Part shown: piece by piece, positions 19,033 to 28,269 of the stretch
Layout: each line of letters begins with the position of its first letter
Numbering within the stretch: the first letter of the stretch is position 1
NCBI GenBank assembly: GCA_937900675.1
Contig: CALCEA010000071.1
Coordinates: 1 to 58,601, forward strand
DNA length: 58,601 nt
Origin: an uncultured Chitinophagaceae bacterium
GTDB taxonomy: Bacteria; Bacteroidota; Bacteroidia; Chitinophagales; Chitinophagaceae
Direction of reading: 5' to 3'
Program-made: the position numbers and the translations under genes
Notes under the pieces: generated by a model
What the model was told of the DNA's origin: nothing
Database searches by the model: none
Seen by the model: the letters and a program-made list of their open reading frames with translations, nothing else

Positions 19033-20304
19033 ATGCGTAATCTAATCCTTGGGCTAGGTTTATTTTTTTCTGCAACATTAAGTGCACAAAAAACAATTTT
19101 AATCAAATGTGGTAAGCTACTAGATAGCAAAACGGGCATTGTTTCTGAGAAACAAAACATTTTGATTAAAGGTAATCAAGTTATTTCTGTAAGCAACTCA
19201 GTTAGCGTTGCAGACTCCATTATTGATTTAAGTAATTACTTTGTAATGCCTGGGTTGATTGATTGTCATACACATGTGCTTTTACAAGGCGATATCACTT
19301 CTGAAGATTATGATGTTCAGATATTGAAAGAATCTATTCCCTATAGAACCATCAGAGCAACAAAAAGTGCCGAAAGGTCTTTAATGAATGGCTTTACTAC
19401 TATTCGTGATTTGGGTACAGAAGGTGCTGGATTTGCAGATGTAGATCTTAAAAAAGCCATCAACAAAGGAGTAATTAGCGGACCTAGAATGATTGTCTCC
19501 ACCTTGGCTATGAATACAACTGGACACTACCCTTTAAAAGCGTCAGATTATGCATGGGAGTTAAAGTTTCCAAAAGGGGTAATTGAAATTACTGGGGCCG
19601 ATGAAGCAAGAAGAGCTGTTAGACAACAAATAGAACAAGGAGCTGATTGGATTAAAATTTATGCAGACCGAGGTTATTATAGATTAGCAGATGGTTCTTT
19701 CAGATCAGTACCCAATTTTACAACAGAAGAAATTAAAGCGATTGGCGATGAAACTTTGACCAGCAGAAAAAAATTAGCGGCTCATGCTATGACAAGAGAT
19801 GGTATACTAGCTGCAATCAATTCTGGTGCTTCAACTATTGAACATGGAAGTGGAATGGATGAAGAATGTATGCGTGTAATGGCAGAGAAAGGAATTTTCT
19901 GGTGCCCTACTCTTTTTGTGAATGAATATGTTGCAGAAGGAAGAGCTAAATTAGGAAGTCCAATTAATCTATATTTTCAACAATCTATTCAAGCTACTTT
20001 TAAGAAAGCAATGAAGATGGGCGTTAAACTAGCCTATGGAACAGATATAGGTGGCTATGATTGGAACTTAGCGCAAGCTAAAGACTTCACTTATTTTGTT
20101 GAGTGGGGATTAAGCCCAGTGCAAGCTATTCAAACTGCTACAACTACTGCTGCAGAATTATTAGGCATGCAAGGAAAGATTGGTGAAATTAAAGAAGGAA
20201 GTTTTGCTGATATCATTGCTTTGAAAAAAGACCCTACTAAAGATATCAGCGCTTTACAAAATGTAGATTGGGTAATGAAGGATGGCAAAGTGTATAAGCA
20301 CTAA
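19033..20304 (+). CDS. Secreted metal-dependent amidohydrolase (imidazolonepropionase/prolidase-like)
   Basis: 423 residues with a signal peptide ending at LSAQK. Metal ligands of the amidohydrolase barrel are evident: His79 and His81 in DCHTHV, Lys208 in DWIKIYADRG (probable carboxylated lysine), His251 in AAHAMT, His271 in IEHGSG and Asp338 in YGTDIGG. The closest family members act as Xaa-Pro dipeptidases or imidazolonepropionase-like hydrolases, with very broad substrates. Divergent from the DUF1593 gene with only 53 bp between them. The stop is followed after two bases by the start of the YqgE gene, so the two are translated together. Confidence 0.87.
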   Translation: MRNLILGLGLFFSATLSAQKTILIKCGKLLDSKTGIVSEKQNILIKGNQVISVSNSVSVADSIIDLSNYFVMPGLIDCHTHVLLQGDITSEDYDVQILKESIPYRTIRATKSAERSLMNGFTTIRDLGTEGAGFADVDLKKAINKGVISGPRMIVSTLAMNTTGHYPLKASDYAWELKFPKGVIEITGADEARRAVRQQIEQGADWIKIYADRGYYRLADGSFRSVPNFTTEEIKAIGDETLTSRKKLAAHAMTRDGILAAINSGASTIEHGSGMDEECMRVMAEKGIFWCPTLFVNEYVAEGRAKLGSPINLYFQQSIQATFKKAMKMGVKLAYGTDIGGYDWNLAQAKDFTYFVEWGLSPVQAIQTATTTAAELLGMQGKIGEIKEGSFADIIALKKDPTKDISALQNVDWVMKDGKVYKH

Positions 20305-20306
20305 TA

Positions 20307-20732
20307 ATGAAAGCTGGAAATTATATCAAAAGCAGTTCTGAGTTAATTGGCGATTTCTTTAAAAATACAACCATTCTTATCGTTAAACATAATGTGGAAG
20401 GAACTGTGGGCTTTGTAACAAATAAACCTTTTGGAAAATCATTGCATGATCTGATTGAATTTAATCATAGCAAACCATTCCCATTAATGGATGGCGGCCC
20501 AGTGGATAGAGATCATCTTTTTGTATTGCATAAGCGACCTGATTTGATTGAAGGGGGCGAACAAGTATGCAATGGTCTTTATATGGGTGGAAATATGGAG
20601 CAAGTAATCCAAGCCATCAACACCCATGCTGCCAATAAAGAAGATATTCAGCTTTTTATTGGCTATTGCGGATGGGATGAGAGAGAATTAGAAGCCGAAT
20701 TAGAAGAAAGAAGTTGGATATTAAGTAAATAA
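20307..20732 (+). CDS. YqgE/AlgH family protein (short form)
   Basis: 141 residues of the YqgE/AlgH (DUF179) fold: GTVGFVTNKPFGKSL, MDGGPVDRDHLFVLHKR and FIGYCGWDERELEAELEERSW are the three diagnostic blocks. Typical members have about 180-190 residues; this one stops shortly after the last block and lacks the usual C-terminal tail, though the three core motifs are intact. Function unknown in general; it is cytoplasmic, without a signal peptide. Its start is 2 bp after the amidohydrolase stop, an odd pairing of a cytosolic protein with a secreted enzyme. It converges on the DUF885 gene with only 5 bp between the ends. Confidence 0.85.
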   Translation: MKAGNYIKSSSELIGDFFKNTTILIVKHNVEGTVGFVTNKPFGKSLHDLIEFNHSKPFPLMDGGPVDRDHLFVLHKRPDLIEGGEQVCNGLYMGGNMEQVIQAINTHAANKEDIQLFIGYCGWDERELEAELEERSWILSK

Positions 20733-20737
20733 TATTA

Positions 20738-22396
20738 CTATTTCTTGAGGTTCGCTTTCAATATTCCAATATTAGTTTTTGTTAATTCCCAAGCTCCTAT
20801 TGAAGGTGGCACTGAACCTATCTGATTCATTCTATCCATAAAATCCTTGATAGTAAATGTTTCTCCTAACAACTCCTTTTCCCTTGCATATTCTGCCATT
20901 GCCTCATCAATAAGGAATTTTCCTGTGATATAACTTGTGCCATACCCAGGTAGGCGCATATAAAGATGTTGTTCAAATTTCAATAATTCCTTCTCGGTTT
21001 TCATCCATTTCCTAGGCGTATACTCTGAATGTATTTTTCCTGCCTCCTCCATGGTCATCTCATTGGCATGTGCATATAAAGAACCCAATCCTCTAGCAGC
21101 ACGCTGAGCGATTAAGATGTAAACAATCTCTCTCACCCTTGGATCATCATCGTAGAGACCTGCATTCATAAAGATCTCTTCTACTGCGGTAGCCATACCT
21201 TCATTTCTTGAATCGAAAATATTATACAATAATGGAGCGCGTCTAATCTCAGATGCATGAGGCTCCAGATCCATTTGCGCCAATTCAAACCAATGATAAA
21301 AATGAGAGTATAAAGGACGAGGATCATAATGCATAGTAATCAAAAAGAAATTGCGTTTCTCTTTTGGAACAAACCTTCCTGTATGTTCTCTTAAGGCAGG
21401 TTCATAATAATTTTTCATGGTGAGCAATTGCTGCTGATCTAAAAATTTAATGATACTTCTAGCAGATCTTTCTTTTAATGAATCGAACTCCAAAACAGAA
21501 TTAGCTTCTGTTAGCATGGGTAAATTTCTGTTGCGGTGTTCCTCTAGTTTTAAAGAAGCCCAAGCTCTTGAAAGTTCTCTTTTTAGTAATACCACCTGGT
21601 CATCCCATGTCAAAGGAACTAGATGCACATTTTTTGCATACCAATTATAATTTTCCTTTCCGATGCCTGAAGGCCCAGTCTTTTTATAAGATTCTGCTTC
21701 AAGCCATTTTACCAACTTGTCGGTAGATACAATGGATTGATGAATAATATTTTGAATTGAACTGTCATTTTTGATGCCAGGTTTTTCAAGCAATTCGTTG
21801 AGATCATTTATTTGTCCCTTAATATCATTGATACCTGCAATCCAAAGTTCTTTCGCATTGCCTGTTAGATTCAGTTTTGCTTGTTCATTTAAAGGAATGA
21901 TTACCTTCAACTGATTGCTCAAATTATTTTTATCAGCAACTGAAAGTGGAAATGAATATTTCCATAAGTCAATAAAAGCATGATTCGTAGGGCCTTCATG
22001 TGCCGGAACATCACTGCGTTCTGTGAAAATTGTTTTATAAAAAGCCGGATCCCTATTCCATGGTTTTAAAACACGATGATTGAAATCATATCCATTCATT
22101 TCCGCCCAAACTAACATCCAATCCACTTTCTGCTCAACAGACAATGAACTTGTATCTATTCTATTCAATCTTGATTGTAAGATCTTGAATGCAGGCCATC
22201 TTTTATTGAAGCTTATCGCAGTATAATCTGGAGCCCCTTTTAGTAAAGGCGGTTTTTCGAAAGCACGCCACTCCTTGAAAAGAGATACAAGAGCGTTATA
22301 ATCATTTGATTGCTTTTGTTGAGATATCCCTGATTCGTATAAAAACGAAAACAACAAAATCAATATCAGTTTTGAAATAGAATTACGATAATTCAT
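20738..22396 (-). CDS. Secreted DUF885-like protein lacking the HExxH motif
   Basis: 552 residues with a signal peptide (hydrophobic to about residue 22). The C-terminal half matches the DUF885 metallopeptidase-like family: NEGMATAVEEI (398-408) stands where EGWALYAEEL is usual, then QRAARGLGSLYAH and RLPGYGTSYITGKFLI. In place of the expected HEAxPGHH zinc motif it has FYHWFELAQMD (about 366-376), so the two-histidine HExxH is missing. It may therefore be a non-peptidase member or use other ligands. Monocistronic, divergent from the BNR gene with a 72 bp intergenic gap. Confidence 0.75.
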   Translation of the reverse strand: MNYRNSISKLILILLFSFLYESGISQQKQSNDYNALVSLFKEWRAFEKPPLLKGAPDYTAISFNKRWPAFKILQSRLNRIDTSSLSVEQKVDWMLVWAEMNGYDFNHRVLKPWNRDPAFYKTIFTERSDVPAHEGPTNHAFIDLWKYSFPLSVADKNNLSNQLKVIIPLNEQAKLNLTGNAKELWIAGINDIKGQINDLNELLEKPGIKNDSSIQNIIHQSIVSTDKLVKWLEAESYKKTGPSGIGKENYNWYAKNVHLVPLTWDDQVVLLKRELSRAWASLKLEEHRNRNLPMLTEANSVLEFDSLKERSARSIIKFLDQQQLLTMKNYYEPALREHTGRFVPKEKRNFFLITMHYDPRPLYSHFYHWFELAQMDLEPHASEIRRAPLLYNIFDSRNEGMATAVEEIFMNAGLYDDDPRVREIVYILIAQRAARGLGSLYAHANEMTMEEAGKIHSEYTPRKWMKTEKELLKFEQHLYMRLPGYGTSYITGKFLIDEAMAEYAREKELLGETFTIKDFMDRMNQIGSVPPSIGAWELTKTNIGILKANLKK

Positions 22397-22468
22397 AAGG
22401 AAATTTTTTGGCTATCATGAAGATCGTTTTTTTTACTTAAATTCAAGTCATCAAAATGGATTAATCTT

Positions 22469-25400
22469 ATGCGTTATATTCTTTATTTTTTGCTTTTATC
22501 GAATCTTACATTATCTGCTCAAGTACTCGATTTCAATAAGTTATCCTCTCTTAAAATCAGAAATGTTGGCCCAGCCAATATGAGCGGAAGAATTACCTGT
22601 ATAGATGCATTAAAATCAAACCCAAAATTAATCTATGTTGGTGCTGCATCTGGGGGTGTTTGGAAATCTGAAAATGGAGGATCTTCATGGAAGACTGTTT
22701 TTGATGAACAACCTACACAGAATATTGGCGCTATCGCTATTCAGCAGAGTGATCCTAAAGTGATATGGGTTGGAACAGGAGAAGGCAATCCGCGTAACTC
22801 CATGAACCTTGGAATGGGAATTTTTAAAAGTGAGGATAGCGGTCGAACATGGAAACATATGGGGCTGACAGCAACTAAAACTATCCATCGAATCATTATC
22901 GATCCACGCAATCCCAATACCATATATGTTGGCGCAATGGGCGATCCATTCACAGCAGATTCTAATCGTGGCTTGTATAAAACCACCGATGGTGGTCAAC
23001 ACTGGAAACAAATTTTATTTTCGAACAACGCTTCTGGTGTTGCAGACCTTGTGATGCATGAATCCAATCCAGATAAACTTATTGTTGCATTATATGAGCA
23101 TCATAGAAGCCCCTATTATTTTGTTTCTGGTGGAAAGGGATCAGGTATCTATATCACCAATAATGGCGGCGAGCAATGGGAAAAATTATCAGATGCAAAT
23201 GGTTTGCCAGCGGGTGAATTAGGACGAGTTGGACTAGCCATTGCACCTAGCAATCCAAATAGAGTGTATGCAAAAGTGGAAGCGCAAAAAAATGCATTGT
23301 ATCGAAGTGATGATGGAGGAATGCATTGGAAAATGATCAATGACAATCCAAGATTCACCAATAACCGTCCTTTTTATTTTCAAGACCTTGCAGTAGACAC
23401 AAAAGATCCCAATCGTTTATACAATATATATCAACCTTTGTCGGTTAGCTATGATGGTGGTGTCAATTTTGATCCAACACCAATGATCCCGGCAGATGAA
23501 ACAAAAGGGATTCATGCCGACTTCCATGCAATGTGGATTGACCCGAATGATGCCCAACATTTTATTATTGGGGGAGATGGCGGCTTAGGCATTACATATG
23601 ATCATGGAAAGTCTTGGTATTTTCCAGAAACTATTCCAGTGGCACAATTTTATCATGTGAATGTTGATTACGAAACTCCATTCAATGTGTATGGTGGTAT
23701 GCAGGATAATGGAAACTGGTCAGGACCTGCCTATACTTGGAAGCGCGGGGGCATCCGAACATTGTATTGGCAATACTTGGTGGGTAGTGATGGTTTTCAT
23801 ATCGCACCTGATCGCCATGATCCAAGATTTGGTTATGGCACTTCTCAAAATGGAGATCTTTATCGTTATGATAAACTCACTGGATATTATCAAAGCATTG
23901 CACCTACTGCAAAAGAACCAACTACGCATTTACGATTCAATTGGAATGCTGGATTTGCAAAAGATCCTTTCAATGAAAATGCTGCTTACTATGGTTCTCA
24001 ATTTCTTCACAAAACCACAGATAAAGGAAAGAACTGGAAAACCATTTCAGGTGATTTGACAACTAATAACCCTGAACATCAAAAGCCTGATTATGGTGGA
24101 TTGACATTGGATGTATCTGGTGCAGAAAATTACAATACCATTATTGCGATTACTCCAAGTTATCTTGATAAAGATCTTATTTGGGTAGGCACTGATGATG
24201 GACAAGTGCAACTCAGTGATAATGGAGGAGCATCTTGGAATAATGTAACAAAAAATATTATTGGACTTCCTGATGGAGCATGGATACCACAAATACATGC
24301 TTCAAGATTTGAAAAAGGAACAGCCTGGTTAGTGGCAAATAATTATCGTAAGGGAGATTATGCACCCTACTTATTCAAGACCACTGATTATGGCAAAACA
24401 TGGAAAAATTTACTTGATGCCAATCAGGTGAAGGGTTATGCATTGTCTATTATTCAGGATCCAGTAGAAAAGAAATTAGTTTTTTTGGGGACGGAGCATG
24501 GATTGTGGGTGAGTATCAATGAAGGAAAGGATTGGGTACAATTCAAGAATGGTTTTCCGAGTGTCTCAACGATGGACTTGGTTATTCAAGAAAAAGAATC
24601 AGCATTGGTGGTGGGAACCTTTGGTAGAGCAATTTGGGTACTTGACGATCTAATGAGTTTGCGTGAGATAGTAAGAGGTAATACCAAAGAAAAAATCACT
24701 GCCCTACCCATGAATGATGTAGTGCAAGTAAAAGGATTATTCATTGCGCCTCCGGGTAATATCTGGACAGGATTTGGTACTACATTTGAAGGAGAGAATC
24801 GACCATTCCAACAAGCCAATATACCAATCTATATTAATGATCTTCCTTCAAAAGATGATCAGGTAGAAGGCTTTATTAAAAATAGTAAAGGAGATACCAT
24901 TCAAAAATTAATCAAAGAAGATCTTATTCAAGGATTGAATTACATTCAATGGAAACTTGATGAGGATAAAGTATTCTTATCAGGAAATTATGATCCCTTG
25001 GAATCTAGAGGAATTCCTGTTCTTCCTGGAACCTATACAGCAACTATCAAGTATAAAGGTGTTGAGTCTAGTACCTTCATTAAAGTAGTTTCAGATCCAA
25101 GATTTACAATGAAGGAAGAAGTAGATCAAGAATTATATAGATACAATAAAGCAATTAATGTTGAAGTAGAAAAATTAAAATCCCTTTTTAACTTGGTGAG
25201 TACTTGGGAAAATGAATTGAAAAAAATAAAGGAAAGTTTTTCTAAACATGCTAAAGAAGACAAATCTTTAAAATCAGTAAACTTAATGATCAATGCAGTT
25301 AAGCAATTAAAATTAGCTGGCAAAGACAACCCAGGTGATCGTCAAGTTGGAGCATGGCAGAGTACTAGAATAACTCCAGTTTCTGCGATCAATGAAGCTG

Positions 25401-25558
25401 AGAAAGTAGCTATGGCAAGATTAGATATTCCTTCTGAACAAGATTGGAAAAGAGTTAGCGATGCAGCTGCATTGATTGATGCATATCAAGTTCAAATAAA
25501 ACAATTTGAGGTTTTAAAGTGGAGGAAATTTATTAAGGGGTACAAAAAAAGTAAATAA
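22469..25558 (+). CDS. Secreted sortilin/BNR-repeat propeller protein
   Basis: 1029 residues with a signal peptide ending at LSAQV. About ten Asp-box repeats of the form S-x-D-x-G-x-T-W can be counted (for example SENGGSSW, SEDSGRTW, TTDGGQHW, TNNGGEQW, SDDGGMHW, TTDKGKNW, SDNGGASW, TTDYGKTW), building one or two beta-propellers like the VPS10/sortilin N-terminal domain. Residues after about 700 form a beta domain, and the last 150 are helical and Lys-rich. Such proteins are abundant in Bacteroidota; roles in glycan or peptide binding are assumed but not shown. No catalytic residues of sialidases are recognisable. It is the last gene before the first tRNA-fragment boundary. Confidence 0.85.
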   Translation: MRYILYFLLLSNLTLSAQVLDFNKLSSLKIRNVGPANMSGRITCIDALKSNPKLIYVGAASGGVWKSENGGSSWKTVFDEQPTQNIGAIAIQQSDPKVIWVGTGEGNPRNSMNLGMGIFKSEDSGRTWKHMGLTATKTIHRIIIDPRNPNTIYVGAMGDPFTADSNRGLYKTTDGGQHWKQILFSNNASGVADLVMHESNPDKLIVALYEHHRSPYYFVSGGKGSGIYITNNGGEQWEKLSDANGLPAGELGRVGLAIAPSNPNRVYAKVEAQKNALYRSDDGGMHWKMINDNPRFTNNRPFYFQDLAVDTKDPNRLYNIYQPLSVSYDGGVNFDPTPMIPADETKGIHADFHAMWIDPNDAQHFIIGGDGGLGITYDHGKSWYFPETIPVAQFYHVNVDYETPFNVYGGMQDNGNWSGPAYTWKRGGIRTLYWQYLVGSDGFHIAPDRHDPRFGYGTSQNGDLYRYDKLTGYYQSIAPTAKEPTTHLRFNWNAGFAKDPFNENAAYYGSQFLHKTTDKGKNWKTISGDLTTNNPEHQKPDYGGLTLDVSGAENYNTIIAITPSYLDKDLIWVGTDDGQVQLSDNGGASWNNVTKNIIGLPDGAWIPQIHASRFEKGTAWLVANNYRKGDYAPYLFKTTDYGKTWKNLLDANQVKGYALSIIQDPVEKKLVFLGTEHGLWVSINEGKDWVQFKNGFPSVSTMDLVIQEKESALVVGTFGRAIWVLDDLMSLREIVRGNTKEKITALPMNDVVQVKGLFIAPPGNIWTGFGTTFEGENRPFQQANIPIYINDLPSKDDQVEGFIKNSKGDTIQKLIKEDLIQGLNYIQWKLDEDKVFLSGNYDPLESRGIPVLPGTYTATIKYKGVESSTFIKVVSDPRFTMKEEVDQELYRYNKAINVEVEKLKSLFNLVSTWENELKKIKESFSKHAKEDKSLKSVNLMINAVKQLKLAGKDNPGDRQVGAWQSTRITPVSAINEAEKVAMARLDIPSEQDWKRVSDAAALIDAYQVQIKQFEVLKWRKFIKGYKKSK

Positions 25559-25570
25559 AATGGCCGACTG

Positions 25571-25602
25571 TGGGATGGCCAATGCTTCGCATTGTCATCC
25601 CA
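25571..25602. repeat. REP-like palindrome at boundary A
   Basis: A 32-nt imperfect palindrome, TGGGATG...CAATGC, TTC loop, GCATTG...CATCCCA. Near-identical copies occur at 42391-42421, 54405-54435 and 54461-54490, always just left of a tRNA-Met fragment. It could also act as a terminator for the BNR gene. Confidence 0.8.
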
Positions 25603-25623
25603 AATAGTTCGATAAACCCAAAG

Positions 25624-25640
25624 CCTCAGGGTTATGGATC
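25624..25640 (-). pseudogene. tRNA-Met 3'-half remnant A (decayed)
   Basis: Only the anticodon-loop end of the tRNA fragment is left (CCTCAGGGTTATGGATC on the plus strand, one base different from the others). By comparison with copy B, a 53-bp stretch holding the terminator and the T and acceptor arms has been lost between two CCTC tetranucleotides. The arm to its right is still recognisable. Confidence 0.75.
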
Positions 25641-25742
25641 TATTTTGAATACACTAACCTGTTGATTATCAGTATCAAAAATGTTCACTTTGGATTGATT
25701 TAGTATAAAAGTAGACATTCTGTGTGTGATGTTCCTCACGCA
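25641..25742. repeat. Attachment-like arm A
   Basis: 102 bp between the tRNA remnant and CCTCACGCA. It shares the central block TTGATTATCA.TATC.AAAATGTTCACTTT and the distal GACATTCTG with arms B and D, less exactly than those two share with each other. Confidence 0.75.
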
Positions 25743-25789
25743 AGGCTTATCTTTAATATTCTTACTTTATTTCAATTTTTATAATTAAC

Positions 25790-27064
25790 ATGATAACAGT
25801 TTTATTAATAGTATTTGTATTAGGTTATTTGGTAATTACACTTGAACATACAATAAAAATTAACAAATCTGCCACCGCTTTAATTACTGCAGTTATTTGC
25901 TGGACTTTAATTATCTCGAATGCTTCTAATAAAGAACAAATCATTGAACAACTTTCCCATCATTTAAGTTCAATTAGTGAAATTGTATTCTTTTTACTTG
26001 GCGCAATGACTATTGTTGAAATTATTGATGCACATGATGGTTTTCAAAATATTACAGAAAGTATAAAAACAGACAATAAAACAAAATTAATTTGGCTTAT
26101 TTCTTTAATAACTTTTTTTCTATCGGCAGTTTTAGATAATTTAACTAGTACTATAGTTATGATTTCTATTTTAAACAAATTAGTTAATGATAAAAAAGCT
26201 AAGTGGTTGTTGTTGGGCTTAGTAATAATTTCTGCAAACGCCGGAGGAGCGTGGAGTCCGATAGGTGATGTAACTACTACAATGCTGTGGATTGGTGGTC
26301 AAATATCAGCATTAAATATTATTAAACAAACATTTTTTGCAAGTTTAATTAGTATGGTAGTCCCTACTTTAATTATTAATTATTTAATTAAAGGTAAAAT
26401 TGAATTGAAGTCTAAAGTTGAGTATAATTTAAACTACACTACAAATTCTTTCGAAAGAAATCTGATTTTTTACGTAGGAATTGGCTGCCTTTTATTTGTT
26501 CCTGTATTTAAAACAATAACACATTTGCCACCATATTTGGGCATGCTACTAAGCTTAGGAATAATTTGGACTTTGACCGAAATGATTCATAACAAAAAAC
26601 ATGAGGATGAAAAAGGCAACTTATCTGTTAATCATGCTTTAAGAAAAATAGATACACCTAGTATTTTATTCTTCTTTGGTATTTTAATGAGCATTTCATC
26701 CCTAGAATCAGTTGGAATTTTACCACAAATGGCAACCAAACTAAATAACAGTATTGGCAATATTAACATCGTTGCAATATGTATTGGCTTATTATCTGCT
26801 GTTTTTGATAATGTCCCATTAGTGGCAGCATTACAAAGCATGTATAGTCTAAATGATTATCCTCAGGATCATTACTTCTGGGAATTATTGGCATTTACCG
26901 CTGGAACTGGAGGATCTTGTTTAATTATTGGTTCTGCCGCTGGAGTGGCAGTTATGGGAATGGAAAAAATAGATTTCTTCTGGTATCTTAAAAAAATAAG
27001 TTGGATTGCACTAATTGGTTTTTTTGCAGGGATTTCAGTTTTTTTAATTCAACATTATATTTAG
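25790..27064 (+). CDS. nhaD: NhaD-type Na+/H+ antiporter
   Basis: 424-residue membrane protein with about 11-12 hydrophobic segments. Diagnostic ion-transporter motifs are FLLGAMTIVEIIDAHDGF, SAVLDNLTSTIVMISIL, SANAGGAWSPIGDVTTTMLW and, in the second inverted half, SAVFDNVPLVAAL with AGTGGSCLIIGSAAGVA. This is the NhaD branch of the ion-transporter superfamily; it exchanges Na+ or Li+ for protons across the inner membrane. It is the only gene of its cassette, starting 47 bp after the arm's CCTCACGCA. ArsB-type transporters are related, but the paired DN motifs and SPIGD fit NhaD. Confidence 0.9.
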   Translation: MITVLLIVFVLGYLVITLEHTIKINKSATALITAVICWTLIISNASNKEQIIEQLSHHLSSISEIVFFLLGAMTIVEIIDAHDGFQNITESIKTDNKTKLIWLISLITFFLSAVLDNLTSTIVMISILNKLVNDKKAKWLLLGLVIISANAGGAWSPIGDVTTTMLWIGGQISALNIIKQTFFASLISMVVPTLIINYLIKGKIELKSKVEYNLNYTTNSFERNLIFYVGIGCLLFVPVFKTITHLPPYLGMLLSLGIIWTLTEMIHNKKHEDEKGNLSVNHALRKIDTPSILFFFGILMSISSLESVGILPQMATKLNNSIGNINIVAICIGLLSAVFDNVPLVAALQSMYSLNDYPQDHYFWELLAFTAGTGGSCLIIGSAAGVAVMGMEKIDFFWYLKKISWIALIGFFAGISVFLIQHYI

Positions 27065-27116
27065 TAGATATTAAAATTCCAAACTAACAATTCACAAACA
27101 ATTCAGCTTTTAAGAT

Positions 27117-27192
27117 TGTCGACTCACTTCGTTCGTCGGCATCCCAAATAGTTGACCTTACCCAAAGCCTCTCAACTTTGTTGAGAGGGTTT
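27117..27192. repeat. Boundary B left flank: palindrome and tRNA terminator hairpin
   Basis: A divergent REP-like palindrome (about 27117-27147) is followed by the stem CCTCTCAAC / GTTGAGAGG (27168-27176 with 27180-27188), which on the minus strand lies directly after the tRNA 3' end and acts as its terminator. Confidence 0.7.
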
Positions 27193-27193
27193 G

Positions 27194-27237
27194 TAGCGAG
27201 ATCGGGATTTGAACCCGAGACCTCAGGGTTATGAATC
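27194..27237 (-). pseudogene. tRNA-Met(CAU) 3'-half fragment B
   Basis: 44 nt matching the intact tRNA at 58522-58595 from discriminator A73 to the anticodon loop (..TTCATAA..). The T-stem reads TCGGG/CCCGA, differing from the intact gene's TGGAG/CTCCA yet still fully paired. No 5' half follows; arm B replaces it. Confidence 0.9.
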
Positions 27238-27337
27238 TATCTATATTACTATACCCTATTGATTACCAATATCTAAAATGTTCACTATTGCTTGAAAAGA
27301 TAAAACAGGACATTTTGTGTGAGGTATTCCTCACGCA
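27238..27337. repeat. Attachment-like arm B
   Basis: 100 bp ending in CCTCACGCA. Close relative of arm D over CTATTGATTA.CAATATCTAA, AATGTTCACT and GGACATTTTG. Just before the end is GTGAGG-TATT-CCTCAC, a 6-bp inverted repeat. Confidence 0.8.
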
Positions 27338-27343
27338 ATAAAT

Positions 27344-28252
27344 TTAATGTTTCACCCCTTCTTTGACCCTGAATACATGTAAGATATATGGGAAAATGGC
27401 ATTCATGCTTTCTTCTGCGCCTTTAGGTGAACCAGGAAGTGTAATAATCAAACTATCTCCAACAAAACCTGCAATACCTCTTGAAAGCATTGCATAAGGT
27501 GTTCTTTGTTGTCCGTAATTTCTTGCAGCTTCCATTACACCTGGCACTTCTCTTTCAATTAAGGGTCTTATTGCATCTGGAGTTACATCTCTTGAAGAAA
27601 GTCCTGTACCGCCAGTAAATATGATTAATTGATATCCTTCTTTCACTAAATTTTTTGCTTTAGTTTGAATAGTATCAAAATCATCAGCAATTATTTTTTT
27701 ATTGGTAACGAATAAATGATGTTTTTCTAAATGTTCTACAATAATTGAACCGCTCTTATCTTCTCCTATACCATTTTGAATACTATCACTACAAGTAATT
27801 ACAGCCACTTTTAAAGTTTCAGGATATGCGTATTTAATATCAGTTTTTCCACCTTTTTTTTCTTCTAATTGTATATTTAAAATATCTATATGCTTGTCAA
27901 TTGGCTTCAACATGTCATACATTGTTAAAGCTGTAATCATTACACCATGCATAGCCTCCACTTCTACTCCTGTTTTATATACTGTATGTACTTCTACAGT
28001 AATTTTAATTTCTAATCCATTAATATCATGATTTATTGAAGTAAATTCAATTGGCAAGGGATGACAATCAGGAACTACTTCATGAGTTTTTTTACATGCT
28101 AACAATCCAGCAGCTCTGCTAAATTCAAATACATCTCCTTTAGGCACTAATTTATTTTGTATTGCATTTATAGTATTTTGATGTGAAACTTTCACAATGC
28201 CTGTTGCAACAGCAATTCTTAATGTCGAAGATTTATGTGTGATGTTAACCAT
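27344..28252 (-). CDS. moaCB: Bifunctional molybdenum cofactor protein MoaC/MoaB fusion
   Basis: 302 residues. Residues 1-140 are MoaC (cPMP synthase): LLACKKTHEVVPDCHPLP and GVEVEAMHGVMITALTMYDMLK hold the catalytic lysines. Residues 145-302 are MoaB/MogA (molybdopterin adenylyltransferase): AVITCSDSIQNGIGEDKSG and GGTGLSSRDVTPDA (213-226). One polypeptide thus covers the second half of cPMP formation and the adenylation before metal insertion; such fusions are known in Bacteroidota. It is the last gene of the molybdenum operon, only a few bases from arm B of the cassette boundary. Confidence 0.93.
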   Translation of the reverse strand: MVNITHKSSTLRIAVATGIVKVSHQNTINAIQNKLVPKGDVFEFSRAAGLLACKKTHEVVPDCHPLPIEFTSINHDINGLEIKITVEVHTVYKTGVEVEAMHGVMITALTMYDMLKPIDKHIDILNIQLEEKKGGKTDIKYAYPETLKVAVITCSDSIQNGIGEDKSGSIIVEHLEKHHLFVTNKKIIADDFDTIQTKAKNLVKEGYQLIIFTGGTGLSSRDVTPDAIRPLIEREVPGVMEAARNYGQQRTPYAMLSRGIAGFVGDSLIITLPGSPKGAEESMNAIFPYILHVFRVKEGVKH

Positions 28253-28269
28253 GATAAAAATTAATAATT

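Larger units (their letters stand above)
25641..27237. mobile_element. tRNA-Met cassette 1 (nhaD only)
   Basis: 1.6-kb segment between tRNA-Met fragments A and B. It contains an arm, one antiporter gene, a short palindromic region and the next tRNA fragment. No recombinase gene. Call rests on the repeated boundary structure. Confidence 0.65.
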
